Shown: in pieces, positions 7,789-16,108 of the stretch
How positions within the stretch are numbered: the stretch's first letter is position 1
How the letters are laid out: every line of letters starts with the position of its first letter
Assembly (NCBI GenBank): GCA_038259365.1
Contig: JBBSOW010000029.1
Location: 1-33,180, forward strand
DNA: 33,180 bases
Direction: 5' to 3'
Source of the DNA: JBBSOW01 sp038259365
GTDB taxonomy: Bacteria > Actinomycetota > Actinomycetes > Propionibacteriales > Propionibacteriaceae
Program-made: the position numbers and the translations under genes
The notes under the pieces: model-generated
Seen by the model: the letters and a program-made list of their open reading frames with translations, nothing else
Databases searched by the model: none
Told to the model about the DNA's origin: nothing

Positions 7789-8718
7789 GTGTCACGCGAA
7801 ACCTACGGATTCTTCGGGCCCGAAGCGACCTTCACCCACCAGGCGCTGTTGACCCTGGCCGAGCCCGATGCCGAGCTGGTGCCGTTCGCCACCGTCGCCG
7901 CCGCCCTCGACGGCGTGCGCAACGGTGAGGTCGCCGCCGCGTTGGTGCCGATCGAGAACTCCGTCGAGGGCGGGGTGACCGCCACCCTGGACAACCTCAG
8001 CGCCGGGAAGCCACTCATGATCACTCGCGAGGTGCTGCTGCCGGTGCAGTTCATCCTCTTCGCCCGCCCGGGAACCACGCTGGCGCAGGTGCGCAAGGTG
8101 TTGACCCACCCGCACGCCGCGGCCCAGTGCCGCGACTGGCTGCAGGCCAACGTGCCCGAGGCGCAGGTCACCGAGGGCGGCTCCACCGCCGCCTCGGCCG
8201 CCGAGGTCGCCGATCCCCAATCGCGCTTCGACGGCGCCATCTGCAACACCATGGCCGGGGAGCGCTACGGACTTTCTCCGCTGGCCGAGAGCATCGCCGA
8301 CAACGCCGAGGCCGTCACCCGCTTTGTCCTGGTCTCCCGGCCTGCGGCCGCGCCGCCGCGCACCGGCGCGGACAAGACCACCATGGTCTTGTACATGCGG
8401 GTGGATCGCTCCGGCGCCCTGCTGGAGATCCTGGAACAGTTCGTCGGCCGCGGGGTCAACCTGTGCCGGATCGAATCCCGGCCGACGAAGACCATCCTGG
8501 GCAGCTACTGCTTCTCCGTCGACGCCGAGGGCCACATCGACGACGCCCGGATGGCCGAGGCGCTGATGGGTCTGCACCGCGTCTGCCAGCGCGTCACCTA
8601 CCTGGGCAGCTATCCCCGCGCGGACGGCGTCAACCCGTCCCTGAACCCCGAGGTCGGCGACGAGGCCTACACCGAGGCCGCCAGCTGGCTGACCACATTG
8701 CGTCATCCGGACCGCTGA
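7789..8718 (+). CDS. pheA: Prephenate dehydratase
   Basis: The 309-residue product (from GTG 7789) has a PDT domain over about residues 3-180, opening with YGFFGPEATFTHQAL and containing VPIENSVEGGV and the substrate-site region around FDGAICNTMAGERYGL. A C-terminal ACT domain follows (about 195-275), including the ESRPTK motif that binds phenylalanine for feedback control. It converts prephenate to phenylpyruvate in phenylalanine synthesis. A TTG at 7780 is in frame but lies in the promoter, so GTG 7789 is preferred; this is also a leaderless-type start. It is monofunctional: no chorismate mutase domain is present. The ZIP-like permease gene follows after 44 nt with its own ribosome site. 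Confidence 0.95.
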   Translation: MSRETYGFFGPEATFTHQALLTLAEPDAELVPFATVAAALDGVRNGEVAAALVPIENSVEGGVTATLDNLSAGKPLMITREVLLPVQFILFARPGTTLAQVRKVLTHPHAAAQCRDWLQANVPEAQVTEGGSTAASAAEVADPQSRFDGAICNTMAGERYGLSPLAESIADNAEAVTRFVLVSRPAAAPPRTGADKTTMVLYMRVDRSGALLEILEQFVGRGVNLCRIESRPTKTILGSYCFSVDAEGHIDDARMAEALMGLHRVCQRVTYLGSYPRADGVNPSLNPEVGDEAYTEAASWLTTLRHPDR

Positions 8719-8762
8719 CCGTGGGCAATCAAGCAGCACTAGTCAACAGATGAGGAGTTCCG

Positions 8763-9458
8763 ATGCTATTGACCATCGTCGTCATCGTCGTGGTTTCGGC
8801 GGCGCTCGTGGCCGGGGCCGCGTGGGGTATCTACGGCACATTGCCGACGAAACTCGAAGGTTTCATCGTCGCCATGGCCGGCGGCGCGCTGATGGTTTCT
8901 GCCGTTCTCGAGCTGATCGATCCCGCAACGAAGGACGCACCCTTGTGGGCCGTGGCGGCGTGTGTCCTGCTCGGCGCCGGCGCCTTCGTCGTGCTCGACC
9001 GGCTCGTGAAACGCAAGCTCGGCTCGAACAGCGGCGGCGGACTGCTGGCCGCCATCACCCTCGACGGCATCCCCGAAAACCTCGCGCTGGGCGTGGCGCT
9101 CATCGGGGCGGGCCCCCTCCAGGTGGCCTCGCTGTCGGGTTCGATCTTCCTGTCCAATCTTCCCGAGGCGGCCGGCGGCGCGAAGCAGATGGCCAACGAC
9201 CGTTCCAAGCCCAAGGTCCTGGGGCTTTGGGCTGCTACAGCGGTCCTCCTCTCGGCCGCCGCCTTAGCCGGCAATCTGCTCCTCGCCGGCGTTGCCCCGG
9301 CCGCGCTGGCCCTGATCCGGTGCGTCGCCGGAGGGGCGGTCGTCGCATCGCTCGGTACCGAGGTCTTCCCGAAGGCGTTTAAAGAAGTCAGCTACACCAC
9401 CGGGATCGCCACCGCCCTCGGGCTCGTGCTCGCGGTCGTGCTGAGTCAACTCGGTTAA
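8763..9458 (+). CDS. ZIP-family-like metal permease
   Basis: A 231-residue membrane protein with about seven to eight hydrophobic segments. Two ZIP-type metal-site motifs are visible: LDGIPENLALG at residues 100-110 and SNLPEAAGG at 131-139. Canonical ZIP proteins have His at the first position of both (HNxPEG and HxxPE); here these are Asp101 and Ser131 or Asn132, so metal preference may differ, or it may belong to a divergent ZIP branch. A short loop with charged residues (DRLVKRKLGSNSGGG) precedes the first motif. The start has a strong AGGAG ribosome site (about 8754-8758). It converges on the PAP2 gene and the two stop codons overlap in one TTAA. Divalent metal transport is inferred. Confidence 0.75.
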   Translation: MLLTIVVIVVVSAALVAGAAWGIYGTLPTKLEGFIVAMAGGALMVSAVLELIDPATKDAPLWAVAACVLLGAGAFVVLDRLVKRKLGSNSGGGLLAAITLDGIPENLALGVALIGAGPLQVASLSGSIFLSNLPEAAGGAKQMANDRSKPKVLGLWAATAVLLSAAALAGNLLLAGVAPAALALIRCVAGGAVVASLGTEVFPKAFKEVSYTTGIATALGLVLAVVLSQLG

Positions 9459-10378
9459 CGCGACAGATCGGCTTCCTCCGGGATCGGCACCGCCTGGAGC
9501 CGCAGGAAGAGCGCCATCAGCAGGGCCGTGACGGCCACCACCGAGGCGGCACCGCCGGCGTAGGCCACGAACAACGTGCCACGACTCGCCCCGGCGTAGG
9601 TTTCGTCGGCGCTCATGACCAAGGCAGCCAACGCAAGAACACCGCTGACGGCGCCGCCGATCAGGAGCAGGCCCGGGCTGAAGACGGGTCGTCGGGTGGC
9701 CTCGTAGACCGGATTCTCGGGACGCGCCTGGCGACGGAACCGCTCGTCGGCCAACGCCAGGTATCCCCAGCCGAAGCTCACCAACACCGCCGCGACGACA
9801 TCGGAGGGGCGATGCCACTGGCCGACCAGCGTGGCGTAGCCGAAGGCGACGATACAGCCCGCCCCGATCAACGCGGTCAGCTGACGCAACCGGACCGGCG
9901 CGACGAGGAGCCCCGCGAGAACGGCCGACGCGGCGACCGTGGTGTGACCCGAAGGCAGGCTGTTGGCGGCGCCGAGCCCGTAGTTTCCCAACAGGTCGGT
10001 TCGCTGGAAGGCCCAGTACTTCAGGATTTGGGTGCTGACGTTGGCGGCCACGACGACGGCCGCCGCCTCCAGGCTCAGTAGCCACTGCCGGCGTAGCACG
10101 GCGACGATCATGACGACCGCGATGACCAGGATGACCGCCCCGTTGGAGATCAAGCGCAACAGCTCTTTTGCGGTGCCGCCGACGCGCCAGGCGCCGATCC
10201 GCGAGCCGTCGAAGGCGAGCGCGTCGAGCCGCTGCCCGGGCAAGGTGCCGACGAAAAAGGCGAAGCTCGCGTAGACCCCGATCGCGCAGCTGAGGGCGGC
10301 CAGCAGCGGCGGCCACGGGGAAGGCTCGACGCGCTTGCCGGTCCCGGTGGGGGCGGCAGGATTGCGGGCGGCCGTCAC
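9455..10378 (-). CDS. PAP2-superfamily membrane phosphatase
   Basis: I choose GTG 10378, which overlaps the stop of the upstream lipid-kinase gene (GTGA), over an in-frame ATG 10435 lying inside that gene. The 307-residue product has about eight hydrophobic segments. PAP2 motifs are LPSGHTT (motif 2) and GQWHRPSDVV (motif 3, with catalytic His and Asp); motif 1 is a weak ILKYWAFQRTD. The C-terminal third adds three further hydrophobic segments beyond the PAP2 core. Family members dephosphorylate phosphatidate, undecaprenyl diphosphate or similar lipids at the outer face of the membrane. Translational coupling to a PAP2/diacylglycerol-kinase fusion suggests work in the same lipid pathway. Confidence 0.85.
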   Translation of the reverse strand: MTAARNPAAPTGTGKRVEPSPWPPLLAALSCAIGVYASFAFFVGTLPGQRLDALAFDGSRIGAWRVGGTAKELLRLISNGAVILVIAVVMIVAVLRRQWLLSLEAAAVVVAANVSTQILKYWAFQRTDLLGNYGLGAANSLPSGHTTVAASAVLAGLLVAPVRLRQLTALIGAGCIVAFGYATLVGQWHRPSDVVAAVLVSFGWGYLALADERFRRQARPENPVYEATRRPVFSPGLLLIGGAVSGVLALAALVMSADETYAGASRGTLFVAYAGGAASVVAVTALLMALFLRLQAVPIPEEADLSR

Positions 10379-11955
10379 CTCCGCATCCTCAGCGTCAGCG
10401 CACCGGGCTGAACCTCCGCGGTCATCTCGTCGCAACTGCCGACGGTGTCCCCGTCGAGCTGGAACATGTCGGGTCGGTCGATCTTGATCGACACCGTCTT
10501 GGCCTTGATCCTGTCCAGCTGTGCGTCATCGCGGCGGCGACGGGCCAACACGGTTGTGGTGAGGCGCACCCAGTCCTGGGCCGAACGGGGGGAGGCGATC
10601 ATCAGATCGAGGAGGCCGTCATCGGCCCGCGCTCCAGGGATCAGCTGGATGTTGGCCTGCAGGAAGCCGACGTTGCCGATCACGATGACCTTGGCGCGGC
10701 GTTTGAAGGGCTCGCCACCGTCGACCTGCACGGTCGCTATCACCGGAGGATGGTTGGCGTGGCGGGCCGCTGCCACGAAGTAGGCCGCCGACCCGACGGC
10801 TCTCTTCAGATCCGCGTTCGTGGCGTCCATGATCACGGCGTCGATCCCGATGCCGGCCATCACCGAGAAGTAGTGGCTGGCGTTGTTGACAGTGAGCCGA
10901 CCCAAGTCGATGGGGGTGTCCACCCCGTTGAAGGCGACGTCGAGGGCGGCGCGTTCGTCGAGGGGGATGCCGAGGTTCTTGGCCAACAGGTTGCCGGTGC
11001 CGGCCGGGATCAGCCCCAGCGAGATTCCGGTGTGCGCCAGGCCGGCACAGATGATCCTGGTGGTCCCGTCCCCACCGGCCCCGATCACGAGGTCGACCTT
11101 CTTGCGCACGGCGATGGCGGTCATCTCCGCCCCGGGATCGTCGACGGTTGTCTCCAGCCAGATCGCTCGATCCCAGCCCCGCGAGCTCAGCTCGTACTCC
11201 ACGTGACGCTGGAAGGTCGGCAGATCGGTGATCTTGACCGGGTTGTAGATGACGGCGCAGCGCTGGCGGGGCGCATCGGGGTCGGGAACGACGGGGGCGA
11301 CCGTGGGGCCGCCGAAACGCAGTTCCGGCGGCAGCACCCGCACTCCGGCCGTGATCAGGGCCGCGGCGCTGGTGGCTCCGGCCAGCAGGAACCCGCCGAC
11401 CAGGTCGCTGGCCCAGTGTGCGTCGAGGATCCAACGATCGAGGGCGATCGACACCACGATGGCGGGGGCCAACACCTGCCAGCCCCGGACCGTGTCGGCG
11501 CCACGCCGGGTGACGAGCATGCCGGCGGTGACCATGATCACGGCGGTCGTCGCGGCAACGACGTGCCCCGAGGGGTAGGAAAGACCCCAGGAGGTGATCA
11601 AGTCCGGCCCGCCCGCAGGTCGTTCACGACGCAGGATCCAGGCGAGCGCCAGGGCGCTTCCCCAGGAGTAGGGAATCACGAGGAAGAGGGCGAGGGCGAG
11701 CTGGCGGAGCCGGCGTCGGTAGGCCCAGGCCGCCCCGATGGCCAAGCCGAGGTACATGACACCCGGCCAGGTGAGGACCGCTATCGCCGCCGCGATCTGG
11801 GCCAGGGCGCCGTCGGGGTCGATGCGAGGGGCCCGCAGCGCCTCGTCGAGGGAATCGAGCACGTCCGTCGCGACCAACGCGGTCCACACCCCGAACCCGA
11901 CCACGGCGCAGGCGGTGATCAGCAGCGCTGAGTGGGAGGGACGTCGGTTAACCAT
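10375..11955 (-). CDS. PAP2 phosphatase / diacylglycerol kinase fusion
   Basis: The 526-residue protein joins two opposing activities. Residues 1-205 form a PAP2 membrane domain, with RRERP (109-113), YPSGH (127-131) and RWILDAHWASD (174-184); the Lys normally seven residues before the motif 1 Arg-Pro is Ala105. Residues 232-526 form a diacylglycerol/sphingosine-kinase domain, with AVIYNPVK, GGDGT (294-298, nucleotide loop) and PAGTGN (317-322), then a C-terminal beta domain. This fusion is known in actinomycetes. It could phosphorylate a diacylglycerol or polyprenol and dephosphorylate a related lipid. TAGGGT (11970 to 11965) lies nine bases before ATG 11955, giving a near-leaderless message. 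The downstream PAP2 gene is coupled. Confidence 0.9.
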   Translation of the reverse strand: MVNRRPSHSALLITACAVVGFGVWTALVATDVLDSLDEALRAPRIDPDGALAQIAAAIAVLTWPGVMYLGLAIGAAWAYRRRLRQLALALFLVIPYSWGSALALAWILRRERPAGGPDLITSWGLSYPSGHVVAATTAVIMVTAGMLVTRRGADTVRGWQVLAPAIVVSIALDRWILDAHWASDLVGGFLLAGATSAAALITAGVRVLPPELRFGGPTVAPVVPDPDAPRQRCAVIYNPVKITDLPTFQRHVEYELSSRGWDRAIWLETTVDDPGAEMTAIAVRKKVDLVIGAGGDGTTRIICAGLAHTGISLGLIPAGTGNLLAKNLGIPLDERAALDVAFNGVDTPIDLGRLTVNNASHYFSVMAGIGIDAVIMDATNADLKRAVGSAAYFVAAARHANHPPVIATVQVDGGEPFKRRAKVIVIGNVGFLQANIQLIPGARADDGLLDLMIASPRSAQDWVRLTTTVLARRRRDDAQLDRIKAKTVSIKIDRPDMFQLDGDTVGSCDEMTAEVQPGALTLRMRR

Positions 11956-12037
11956 GGTGAGCCAACCCTATAAGCGACCGCGGTTACTGGCCGGGCTTCA
12001 CCCTTGAGCTAGGCGTGAGCAGCATCACCGCCACCGG

Positions 12038-12117
12038 TCAGGTTCTCGATCTGAAGCGGACTTCCCTGGTGCCGCCGGCGGTTCGGTTGACCGTGTGCAG
12101 GAAAGTGTCGTCGTGAA
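12038..12117 (-). pseudogene. Out-of-frame C-terminal tail of the HNH gene
   Basis: Downstream of the HNH stop, a shifted frame reads IHDDTFLHTVNRTAGG and ends in VRFRSRT before a TGA at 12040-12038. This is the type of C-terminus expected after the HNH histidines. Adding one G to the TGA stop (giving TGG) would join it as ..SSHHWIHDDTF... Either the gene carries a one-base deletion or the read has an error here. Confidence 0.6.
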
Positions 12118-13314
12118 TCAGTGGTGGGACGAGCACAGTGGGATTGCCTGATCCAGGTCGGTGGTGCCGCCGTGTTGCCAGGGGTGTTGGTGGTGCAGCT
12201 CGGACCAGGCGAACGGCCGGTCACAACCGGCTGCCGCGCAGGAGTCGTATTGGGTGGCGAGCATGGTGCGTTGGGCTTCGCTGAACAGCCGTCGTTCGCG
12301 GCCCAAGTCCAGCGGCACCGATCTTCCGCCCAGTACCGCGGGGAGGATTCCGGCGTTGCAGGCGAGTTGGCGGGCCTTCTCGGCCGAGACGTCGATGCCG
12401 GTATCGGTGCCGGCCACTTTCAACTGTCCGCGGAGCTGGTCGAGGCCTATCGTGACGATCACGGTGGCGGCGACCTTGGCGTGGAGACGGTCGGTGGGCA
12501 GGTGTTCCAGCAGTTCCACCAGCGCGAGCCCGTACTCGTGGCCCCAATCGGCGGCGTGATCCTCGGTTTTCGTCCAGGTCCGGCCGTCCTCCTGGGCGGC
12601 CCGCAGCGCGGCCCGCCGGGGCGCGCTGATCTGCTGGACCGCCTTGCGCAGCACCGAGGCCGCGAACGCCGGGACCGTGAAGTGGCCGCTGGTGGTGCCG
12701 TCGTCGTTGTCGTGCATCGACAGTCTCGTCTTTCCCAGCGCGACCTCCTCGGCCGTGCGGACCACCTGGTTCTCGTGGGTGTCGGCCTCGACGATGGAGC
12801 GGCCCGCGATCTCCACCGCCCGCCGGGAAGCCTTGCGCAGCGTCGCCGGATCCACCCTCTTGGCCTGCTCGGTCAGCACCGTCTCCACCCGGCTACGTTC
12901 GGCGGGCGACAGCTCCGGTGGCAACTGCTTGGCCGCGGTCGCGATCACCTCCGCATGCTGCACGCTGATCAGGCCCTCGGACAGCGCACCCTCGGCCTGC
13001 GGCAGCGACTCCAGCGAGTCCGCCAACCGGACGCTCCGGGCCGCCTCCGCGCTACCCGACCGCGATTCTCGAGCCACCCACGCGCCAACGTCCAGCCCGT
13101 CGGCGGCACCGGCCTGCGAGCGCGTCGACGCCTGCACCACCTTCAACCGCAACCCCTGGAGCTGATTGATCGTGCGATCGATCGTATTCAACGCTGCGGC
13201 AGCGTCGCGGTCAGTGAGCCGAGGCCCAGTCGTGCTCTGGTCTAGCAAAGAAACGGCGGCCGCGTCGAGCAGTCCGGTTGTTACCGGTGTCTCGATGCTG
13301 ACTAATGCGGCCAT
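12118..13314 (-). CDS. DUF222/HNH endonuclease (13E12 family), 3' frameshifted
   Basis: The N-terminal two thirds are a DUF222 domain (LDAAAVSLLDQ, QLQGLRLKVVQ, LPQAEGALSEGLISVQHAEVI in two blocks), and the C-terminus is an HNH nuclease (CDRPFAWSELHHQHPW, then TDLDQAIPLCSSHH). I use ATG 13314 rather than the in-frame ATG 13440, because a good promoter ends exactly at 13314. The reading frame stops directly after the last histidine pair, where family members continue for some 25 residues. Those residues appear in another frame just downstream (see the next feature), so the gene has lost one base near 12118. Family knowledge: 13E12 proteins occur in many mycobacterial and other actinomycete genomes, often in several copies, with unknown role. 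It is divergent from serS. Confidence 0.85.
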   Translation of the reverse strand: MAALVSIETPVTTGLLDAAAVSLLDQSTTGPRLTDRDAAAALNTIDRTINQLQGLRLKVVQASTRSQAGAADGLDVGAWVARESRSGSAEAARSVRLADSLESLPQAEGALSEGLISVQHAEVIATAAKQLPPELSPAERSRVETVLTEQAKRVDPATLRKASRRAVEIAGRSIVEADTHENQVVRTAEEVALGKTRLSMHDNDDGTTSGHFTVPAFAASVLRKAVQQISAPRRAALRAAQEDGRTWTKTEDHAADWGHEYGLALVELLEHLPTDRLHAKVAATVIVTIGLDQLRGQLKVAGTDTGIDVSAEKARQLACNAGILPAVLGGRSVPLDLGRERRLFSEAQRTMLATQYDSCAAAGCDRPFAWSELHHQHPWQHGGTTDLDQAIPLCSSHH

Positions 13315-13320
13315 GGCTCC

Positions 13321-13349
13321 ACGATAATCAAACAAACGTACGATTACAA
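13321..13349 (-). promoter_or_regulatory. HNH gene promoter, leaderless
   Basis: On the minus strand TTGTAA (13349 to 13344), a 17-base spacer and TATCGT (13326 to 13321) form a well-spaced promoter. The predicted start is base 13314, the A of the ATG. The stretch is AT-rich compared with its surroundings. Confidence 0.6.
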
Positions 13350-13401
13350 GGGGTCGTGGCGAGATTCGGGAAAGAATTACTGGCCGACGAACCAGCCTCG
13401 G

Positions 13402-13407
13402 TAGGGT
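13402..13407 (+). promoter_or_regulatory. serS -10 element, leaderless start
   Basis: TAGGGT matches TANNNT and is followed by six bases and then GTG 13414. There is no Shine-Dalgarno sequence and no T-box leader. Confidence 0.55.
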
Positions 13408-13413
13408 GGGCCT

Positions 13414-14700
13414 GTGATCGATCCAGCCATACTTCGCCATGATCCCGAACGTGTCCGCGAATCGATGCGGATGAGGGGCGAGTCCCCAGAGTTGGTGGAT
13501 CGACTACTGTCCGCCGACGCCGCCCGCCGGTCCGCCATCGGCGAGTTCGAGACCAAGCGGGCCAAGCAGAAGGATCTGGGCCGCGCCGTGTCGCGGGCCA
13601 GCGGGGACGAGAAGGCGGGCCTCCTCACCACCACGAAGGCCCTGGCCGCCGATGTGAAGGCCGCCAACGCCGCCAGCGAGGCCGCCGCCGCGAAGTTCGA
13701 CGAGCTGATGAGGCAGCTCCCCAACCTGGTCTTTCCCGACGTGCCCATCGGCGGCGAGGAAGACTTCGTCGTCCTGGAGACCGTCGGCACGCCCCGAGAC
13801 TTCGCCGCAGAGGGCTTCGAGCCGAGGGATCACCTAGAGCTGGGCGAGAAGCTGGGGGCCATCGACACCGAGCGAGGCGTCAAGGTGTCGGGCTCGCGGT
13901 TCTACTTCCTGACCGGGCAGGGTGCGCAACTGGAGTTGGCGTTGCTCAACCTCGCCATGGCCAAGATCGCCGAGTGGGGGCTGACGCCCATGATCCCGCC
14001 GTCGCTGGTCAAGCCCTCGGCGATGGAGGGCACCGGCTTCTTGGGTCAGGCCGAAAAGGACGTCTACCACCTCCCGGCAGACGACCTTTACCTCGTGGGC
14101 ACCGCCGAGGTGGCGATGGCGGCCTACCACAGCGAAGAGATCCTCGAAGCCGCCGCGCTCCCGCTCCGCTACGCCGGGTACAGCCCGTGCTTTCGGCGCG
14201 AGGCCGGTTCCTACGGCAAGGACACCCGCGGGATCTTTCGGGTGCATTGGTTCGACAAGGTCGAGATGTTCGTCTACTGCGAGCCCGAGCAGGCCGAGGC
14301 GGAGCATCAAAGACTACTGCGGTTCGAGAAGGAATTCATCGAGCTGCTGGAGCTGCCCTATCAGGTGCTCGACGTGCCCAGCGGCGACCTCGGCATGTCC
14401 GCCGCCCGCAAGTACGACTGCTACGCCTGGATCCCGACCATGGGGAGGTACCGCGAAATCACCTCCGCCTCGAACTGCACCGAGTTCCAGTCGCGGCGGC
14501 TGAACATCCGCAGCCGTGGGGCCGAGGGGGTCCATCCCGTGGCCACCCTCAATGGCACGCTGTGCGCGATGCCGCGCGTCATCGTCGCCCTGTTGGAGAA
14601 CCATCAGCGGGCCGACGGTTCGGTCTACCTGCCTTTCGCCCTGCGCCCCTTCTTCGGTGGCCAAGAGTCCCTGCGTCCCTCTGAATCGAGCATGCATTGA
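13414..14700 (+). CDS. serS: Seryl-tRNA synthetase
   Basis: The 428-residue protein charges tRNA-Ser in the cytoplasm. The N-terminal coiled-coil arm (about residues 1-105; begins MIDPAILRHDPERVRESM) binds the long variable arm of tRNA-Ser. The class II core has motif 1 near LTPMIPPSLV, motif 2 at SPCFRREAGSYGKDTRGIFR followed by VHWFDKVEMF, and motif 3 at the TLNGTLCAMPRVIVALLENHQ block with its conserved Arg. The serine-site TxE loop is seen at LVGTAEV. The start is GTG 13414. The stop overlaps the HAD gene start by 4 nt (TTGA). Two tRNA-Ser genes lie further along this window, but the linkage may be coincidental. Confidence 0.97.
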   Translation: MIDPAILRHDPERVRESMRMRGESPELVDRLLSADAARRSAIGEFETKRAKQKDLGRAVSRASGDEKAGLLTTTKALAADVKAANAASEAAAAKFDELMRQLPNLVFPDVPIGGEEDFVVLETVGTPRDFAAEGFEPRDHLELGEKLGAIDTERGVKVSGSRFYFLTGQGAQLELALLNLAMAKIAEWGLTPMIPPSLVKPSAMEGTGFLGQAEKDVYHLPADDLYLVGTAEVAMAAYHSEEILEAAALPLRYAGYSPCFRREAGSYGKDTRGIFRVHWFDKVEMFVYCEPEQAEAEHQRLLRFEKEFIELLELPYQVLDVPSGDLGMSAARKYDCYAWIPTMGRYREITSASNCTEFQSRRLNIRSRGAEGVHPVATLNGTLCAMPRVIVALLENHQRADGSVYLPFALRPFFGGQESLRPSESSMH

Positions 14701-15503
14701 GTAGTCCGAGCGCCCCCAGTGACTGGCGGCCCGGCCTGGTGGCCCTCGACATCGACGGGACGGTGGTCGACTGGGACGGCAACCTGCCGCCCGCGGTCCA
14801 CGGAGCGGTGCAACGCATCCTCGCCGCCGATGTGCCGGTGGTGCTGTCGACGGGGCGTTCCTGGGAATCGGTCTGGCCGGTCTTCGACGCCCTGGGGCTG
14901 CCCCCGGGTCTTGCGGTGTGCTCGAACGGCGCCGTCACCGTGTCCTATCCGCCCATGAAGGTGCATCGGGAGGTCACCTTCGACGCGACGAAGGTCATCG
15001 ATACGGTGGCGCGCAAGGCCCCGGGGGCGCTGATCGCCGTCGAGGAGACCGGGGTGGGTTTTCGGGTCAGCGGCAAATTTCCCGACGGCGACCTTGGCGG
15101 CGATGTCGCCGTGGAGACGCCGGAGGAGCTCGCGGCGCGGCCCGTCTGCCGGGTGGTGGTGCGAGATCCGCACAGCAACGACGAGGACTTCGTGGAGCTG
15201 GCCGAGCACCTCGGCCTGCACGGGATCACCTACTCCATCGGGTACAGCGCCTGGATAGACATCGCGCCCGACGGCGTGAGTAAGGCGACGGCCCTGGCCG
15301 AGGTTGCCGAGCATTACGGCGTGGCCCGGGCCGATGTGCTAGCCCTCGGCGATGGGCGAAACGACGTCGAGATGCTCGCCTGGGCTGGTCGCGGAGTCGC
15401 GCTGGGCGACGCCCTCGACGAGGTGAAACGGGTGGCCGATGACGTCACGGGGCTGTTTCTCGACGGCGGCACCTCCGACGAACTCAACCGCTGGTTCGGG
15501 TAA
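14697..15503 (+). CDS. HAD-superfamily hydrolase, Cof type
   Basis: This 268-residue protein has all four HAD motifs: LDIDGTVVDWDG (DxD nucleophile and acid), VVLSTGRSW (motif II), the lysine of VSKATALAEVAEHYG (motif III) and LALGDGRNDVEML (motif IV Asp pair). The large insert between motifs II and III is a C2 cap, placing it with Cof/YbiV-type sugar-phosphate phosphatases. The start is a TTG sharing bases with the serS stop (TTGA), so translation is probably coupled. The substrate is not predictable; proofreading or metabolite repair roles occur in the family. No ATG gives a better start. Confidence 0.88.
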   Translation: MSSPSAPSDWRPGLVALDIDGTVVDWDGNLPPAVHGAVQRILAADVPVVLSTGRSWESVWPVFDALGLPPGLAVCSNGAVTVSYPPMKVHREVTFDATKVIDTVARKAPGALIAVEETGVGFRVSGKFPDGDLGGDVAVETPEELAARPVCRVVVRDPHSNDEDFVELAEHLGLHGITYSIGYSAWIDIAPDGVSKATALAEVAEHYGVARADVLALGDGRNDVEMLAWAGRGVALGDALDEVKRVADDVTGLFLDGGTSDELNRWFG

Positions 15504-15522
15504 CGCACAGACCAACTCCTTC

Positions 15523-16077
15523 CTACAGGCCGATGGCGTCCGGGGCGTACTGGCGCGGGGCCCGCCGGGTGAGCGATGCGGCGAAGGCCAACCCCAGCAG
15601 CAGGGCGCCCACGACGATGGGGAGGAGGCTGAAGTCGGTCTGTGCCAGGCCGGGACGCCACGTCTGGGGCAGCCCTTCCACCCGCCGGCTCAGCGTCGCC
15701 ATGGTTGACGGGTAGCAGGCGAGCACCATCCCCAAGGCCAGCAACACCAGGCCCCAAAGCGTCGGGCCCAGCGACGACATCCGCGAGAGGGCGCCCCACA
15801 ACACGGCGGTGACCACCATTGCCAACACCGCGAAGGACAACACCACCACCGCGACGACCTCGGGACGAGTTCCGGCGCCGGCGCGCTGCAGGGCGACGCC
15901 GAGGCCCGCCAGGGAAACGAGCGTAAGCGCCATCATCGGGATGGACAGCAGCAGCGAGCCCATCTTGGCCCCGGGACCCGAGGCCTCGCCACGCACCCGG
16001 ATCCACTCGGGAGCGCCGTCGCGGCGCAAGGTGGCGGGCACCCGCTCGGTGAAATCCAACTCGTCTAGGGCAGACAC
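15523..16077 (-). CDS. Small integral membrane protein, unknown function
   Basis: The 184-residue protein has a charged, soluble N-terminus of about 40 residues (FTERVPATLRRDGAPEWIRV) followed by four hydrophobic segments, near residues 41-63, 75-97, 105-120 and 150-166. No catalytic motif is recognised. The GTG 16077 start is supported by a GAGGAG ribosome site six bases upstream and by a TAGGCT -10-like element at 16108-16103 (minus strand). It converges on the HAD gene with 19 bases between stops. Function is not assigned. Confidence 0.7.
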   Translation of the reverse strand: MSALDELDFTERVPATLRRDGAPEWIRVRGEASGPGAKMGSLLLSIPMMALTLVSLAGLGVALQRAGAGTRPEVVAVVVLSFAVLAMVVTAVLWGALSRMSSLGPTLWGLVLLALGMVLACYPSTMATLSRRVEGLPQTWRPGLAQTDFSLLPIVVGALLLGLAFAASLTRRAPRQYAPDAIGL

Positions 16078-16108
16078 GGCGACTCCTCAACTGGTGTGAA
16101 CAAGCCTA

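Noticed and set aside
7792..8739. 315-codon minus-strand open frame over pheA
   Set aside because: Antisense shadow; the plus-strand pheA is unambiguous.
10750..11931. 393-codon plus-strand open frame over the PAP2/kinase fusion
   Set aside because: Shadow with Asp/Gly/His-rich composition; the minus-strand fusion carries both domain motifs.
12121..13245. 374-codon plus-strand open frame over the HNH gene
   Set aside because: Antisense shadow; DUF222 and HNH motifs are on the minus strand.
13350..13413. T-box or other riboswitch leader before serS
   Set aside because: The -10 element lies six bases before the start, leaving no room for a leader.
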